Source of the DNA: Azospirillum brasilense
GTDB taxonomy: Bacteria > Pseudomonadota > Alphaproteobacteria > Azospirillales > Azospirillaceae
DNA: 64,000 bases
Direction of reading: 5' to 3'
Assembly (NCBI RefSeq): GCF_007827795.1
Contig: NZ_VITI01000018.1
Coordinates: forward strand, 26,465-90,464
In this document: positions 62,611 through 64,000 of the stretch, piece by piece
How positions within the stretch are numbered: the stretch's first letter is position 1
Layout: every line of letters starts with the position of its first letter
Notes under the pieces: generated by a model
The model's input: only the letters and a program-made list of their open reading frames with translations
Database searches by the model: none
What the model was told of the DNA's origin: nothing
Program-made: the position numbers and the translations under genes

Positions 62611-63435
62611 TCAATCCCAGGCGGGCGCCAGACCGTCCGGGCTGACGATCCGTCCGTCGGGACGGGCGAGGCCGTGGATGGCCGCCATGTCCGCCTCCGA
62701 CAGCTCAAAGTCGAAGACGGCGAGATTCTCGGCGGCGCGCGTCTCGCCGACCGTCTTCGACAGGGCGATCACCCCCTCCTGCTGGACCAGCCAGCGCAGG
62801 ACCACCTGGGCGGGGCTCCTGCCCATCCGGGCGGCGATGTCGGTCAGCACCGGGTCCTTGAAGACCTTGCCGTCGGCCATCGCGTAATAGGCGGTGACCG
62901 ACTGGCCGTGGCGGCGCGCCGCCTCCAGCATCACCGACTGGTCGAGATAGGGGTGGTATTCGATCTGGTTGGTCACGATCGGCGCCTTGCTGAGGCGCAC
63001 GGACTCGTCCAGCAGCGTCCGGTTGAAGTTGCTGACGCCGATGTGGCGGGTCTTGCCGGCGGCCTGGACGGCGTTCAGCGCCTCGATCTGCTCGGCGAGC
63101 GGAACGGCCTCGTTCGGCCAGTGGAGCAGCAGCAGGTCGACGTAATCGGTCCGCAACTTCGCCAGGCTCTCGTCCACCGAGCGGCGGAAATCGTCGGCCT
63201 TGTAGTTGCTGACCCACACCTTGGTGGTCAGGAAGACCTCGCCGCGCGGCAGGCCGGACGCCTTGATGGCCTCGCCGACCTCGCTCTCGTTGCCGTAGAT
63301 CTGCGCGGTGTCGATGTGGCGGAAGCCGAGCTTCAGGACCTCCGGCACCATGCGCAGCACGTCGGGGCCGCTCATGCGGAAGGTGCCGAAGCCGAGGGCG
63401 GGGATGGCCGCGCCGTTGGCGCTCACGGTGTGCAT
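62611..63435 (-). CDS. Aldo/keto reductase (2,5-diketogluconate-reductase-like)
   Basis: A 274-aa (alpha/beta)8 NADPH-dependent oxidoreductase. The catalytic tetrad is visible: Asp and Tyr in HIDTAQIYGNESEVGEA, Lys in LTTKVWV and His in LLLLHWPN. The cofactor end includes VVLRWLVQQEGVIALSKT. It reduces aldehydes or ketones; the physiological substrate is unknown. It is separated by 40 bp from the upstream MFS gene on the same strand and may share its transcript. Confidence 0.92.
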   Translation of the reverse strand: MHTVSANGAAIPALGFGTFRMSGPDVLRMVPEVLKLGFRHIDTAQIYGNESEVGEAIKASGLPRGEVFLTTKVWVSNYKADDFRRSVDESLAKLRTDYVDLLLLHWPNEAVPLAEQIEALNAVQAAGKTRHIGVSNFNRTLLDESVRLSKAPIVTNQIEYHPYLDQSVMLEAARRHGQSVTAYYAMADGKVFKDPVLTDIAARMGRSPAQVVLRWLVQQEGVIALSKTVGETRAAENLAVFDFELSEADMAAIHGLARPDGRIVSPDGLAPAWD

Positions 63436-63475
63436 TGGTTTCGATCCTCTCGAATGCTGAGTTTTTGTCAGTGTA

Positions 63476-64000
63476 TCAGGCCGGCTGGGCGACGGCCTCG
63501 CCGCGGCGCCCGTCCTTGCGGTCGAGCGCGCCGCTGAGCAGGGTCAGCGCCAGCCCACCCAGGACGAACAGCCCACCCACCCACGGTGTTGCCGCGAGGC
63601 CGAGCGCGCTGTCCACCACCCGCCCGCCGAAGAAGGCGCCGGCGGCGATGCCCAGGTTGAAGGCGGCGATGTTCAGGGCCGAGGCCACGTCCACCGCGCC
63701 GGGCGCGTGGCGCTGCGCCAGCTGCACGACGTAGAGCTGGAGCCCCGGCACGTTGGCGAAAGCCAGCGCGCCCATGCCGGCCAGCGTCACCAGCGCCGGA
63801 ACCGGGCTGGAGGCGGTGAAGGTGAAGACGATCAGCACGACCGCCTGAAGGGCGAACAGCCAGGCCAGCGCGCGGACCGGGTTGCGGTTGGCGAGCTTGC
63901 CGCCCGAGCTATGCGGGAAACTGGGTGATGACGGTCTGAAGAAGGCGGCGTATCGAGGCGGGTGACGAAGCCTGCCAGAACCTCCACGAGGGAGCGATAC
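63476..64000 (-). CDS. MFS transporter, 3' part; similarity breaks near 63905
   Basis: The C-terminal portion of an AraJ/sugar-efflux-type major facilitator is clear from GGKLANR (~63884-63904) through ALAWLFALQAVVLIVFTF, FANVPGLQLYVVQLAQ, AFNLGIAAGAFFGGRVVDS and WVGGLFVLGGLALTLL to the stop. Upstream of ~63905 the frame stays open to the window edge but reads HSS...RPSSPSFP, nothing like the preceding MFS helix. Another minus-strand frame there gives a more protein-like LVEVLAGFVTRLD. The gene may be interrupted by an insertion or rearrangement, or the sequence may change at a contig edge. Confidence 0.6.
   Translation of the reverse strand, partial: VSLPRGGSGRLRHPPRYAAFFRPSSPSFPHSSGGKLANRNPVRALAWLFALQAVVLIVFTFTASSPVPALVTLAGMGALAFANVPGLQLYVVQLAQRHAPGAVDVASALNIAAFNLGIAAGAFFGGRVVDSALGLAATPWVGGLFVLGGLALTLLSGALDRKDGRRGEAVAQPA

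Overview
The window is high-GC alphaproteobacterial chromosome and most resembles an Azospirillum (Rhodospirillales). The evidence is strong G/C third-position bias, large two-component hybrid kinases, UPF0262 and AsmA proteins, and an alphaproteobacterial housekeeping block (hisG-hisD-UPF0262-LMW phosphatase ... infA-maf-RNase E/G-yacG-tRNA-Phe). The genus is inferred from gene content and style, not from a database search. Two genes, at 10240-11985 and 38352-39527, are strikingly AT-rich and look horizontally acquired.

Layout. 1-6011: the end of an SUV3-like RNA helicase, phosphoglycerate mutase, a small winged-helix protein, a conserved small protein, a stand-alone Nif11-domain peptide and the glycogen debranching enzyme glgX. 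6581-10136: an orphan hybrid histidine kinase and a pentapeptide-repeat protein. 10240-11985: a P-loop NTPase/cytidine deaminase fusion with the architecture of the anti-phage nucleotide-depleting enzymes AvcD/DcdV. 12173-17301: a methionine-type ABC importer (metN, metI, metQ) translationally coupled to an acyl-CoA synthetase, plus a second metQ. 18095-27332: the his/infA/maf/yacG housekeeping block, split by a second hybrid kinase and a lytic transglycosylase, and ending in tRNA-Phe. 27499-32500: four consecutive glycosyltransferase-type genes (GT10 fucosyltransferase, a GT-like protein, a TPR-O-GlcNAc-transferase-like protein, a GT7 galactosyltransferase-like protein), followed by a ParA-like ATPase with a membrane tail.

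33728-36512 is an arginine catabolic unit (divergent Lrp regulator, arginase, ornithine aminotransferase), followed by an AstE/aspartoacylase-like deacylase. 38352-39527 is the orphan AT-rich membrane protein. 39801-41777 is a TetR-controlled small operon (SRPBCC, VOC, DUF1428). 42790-50862 is a GABA/polyamine utilisation region: gabD-gabT on one side of an XRE-cupin regulator and a Pot-type ABC importer on the other. A shared palindrome, GTTTAATAAATT-NNAC, precedes both gabD and the importer operon, which suggests one regulon. 51152-54753 is a glutarate/glutaryl-CoA unit (LysR, gcdH, CaiB-type CoA transferase) with a perfect LysR-type dyad. 54839-64000 holds an EamA exporter, a 2H-phosphoesterase-like protein, a pair of uncharacterised all-helical proteins, an AsmA protein, an SLC13 permease with RCK_C domains, an aldo/keto reductase and the end of an MFS transporter whose similarity breaks near 63905.

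At least four copies of a ~125-bp palindromic intergenic repeat (1556, 16383, 36543, 53393) and one different palindromic element (48494) lie between genes, often where a terminator would be expected. The most promising system is the deaminase defence candidate with its short upstream leader. The glycosyltransferase quartet, the GABA/polyamine operator pair and the AT-rich orphan come next.
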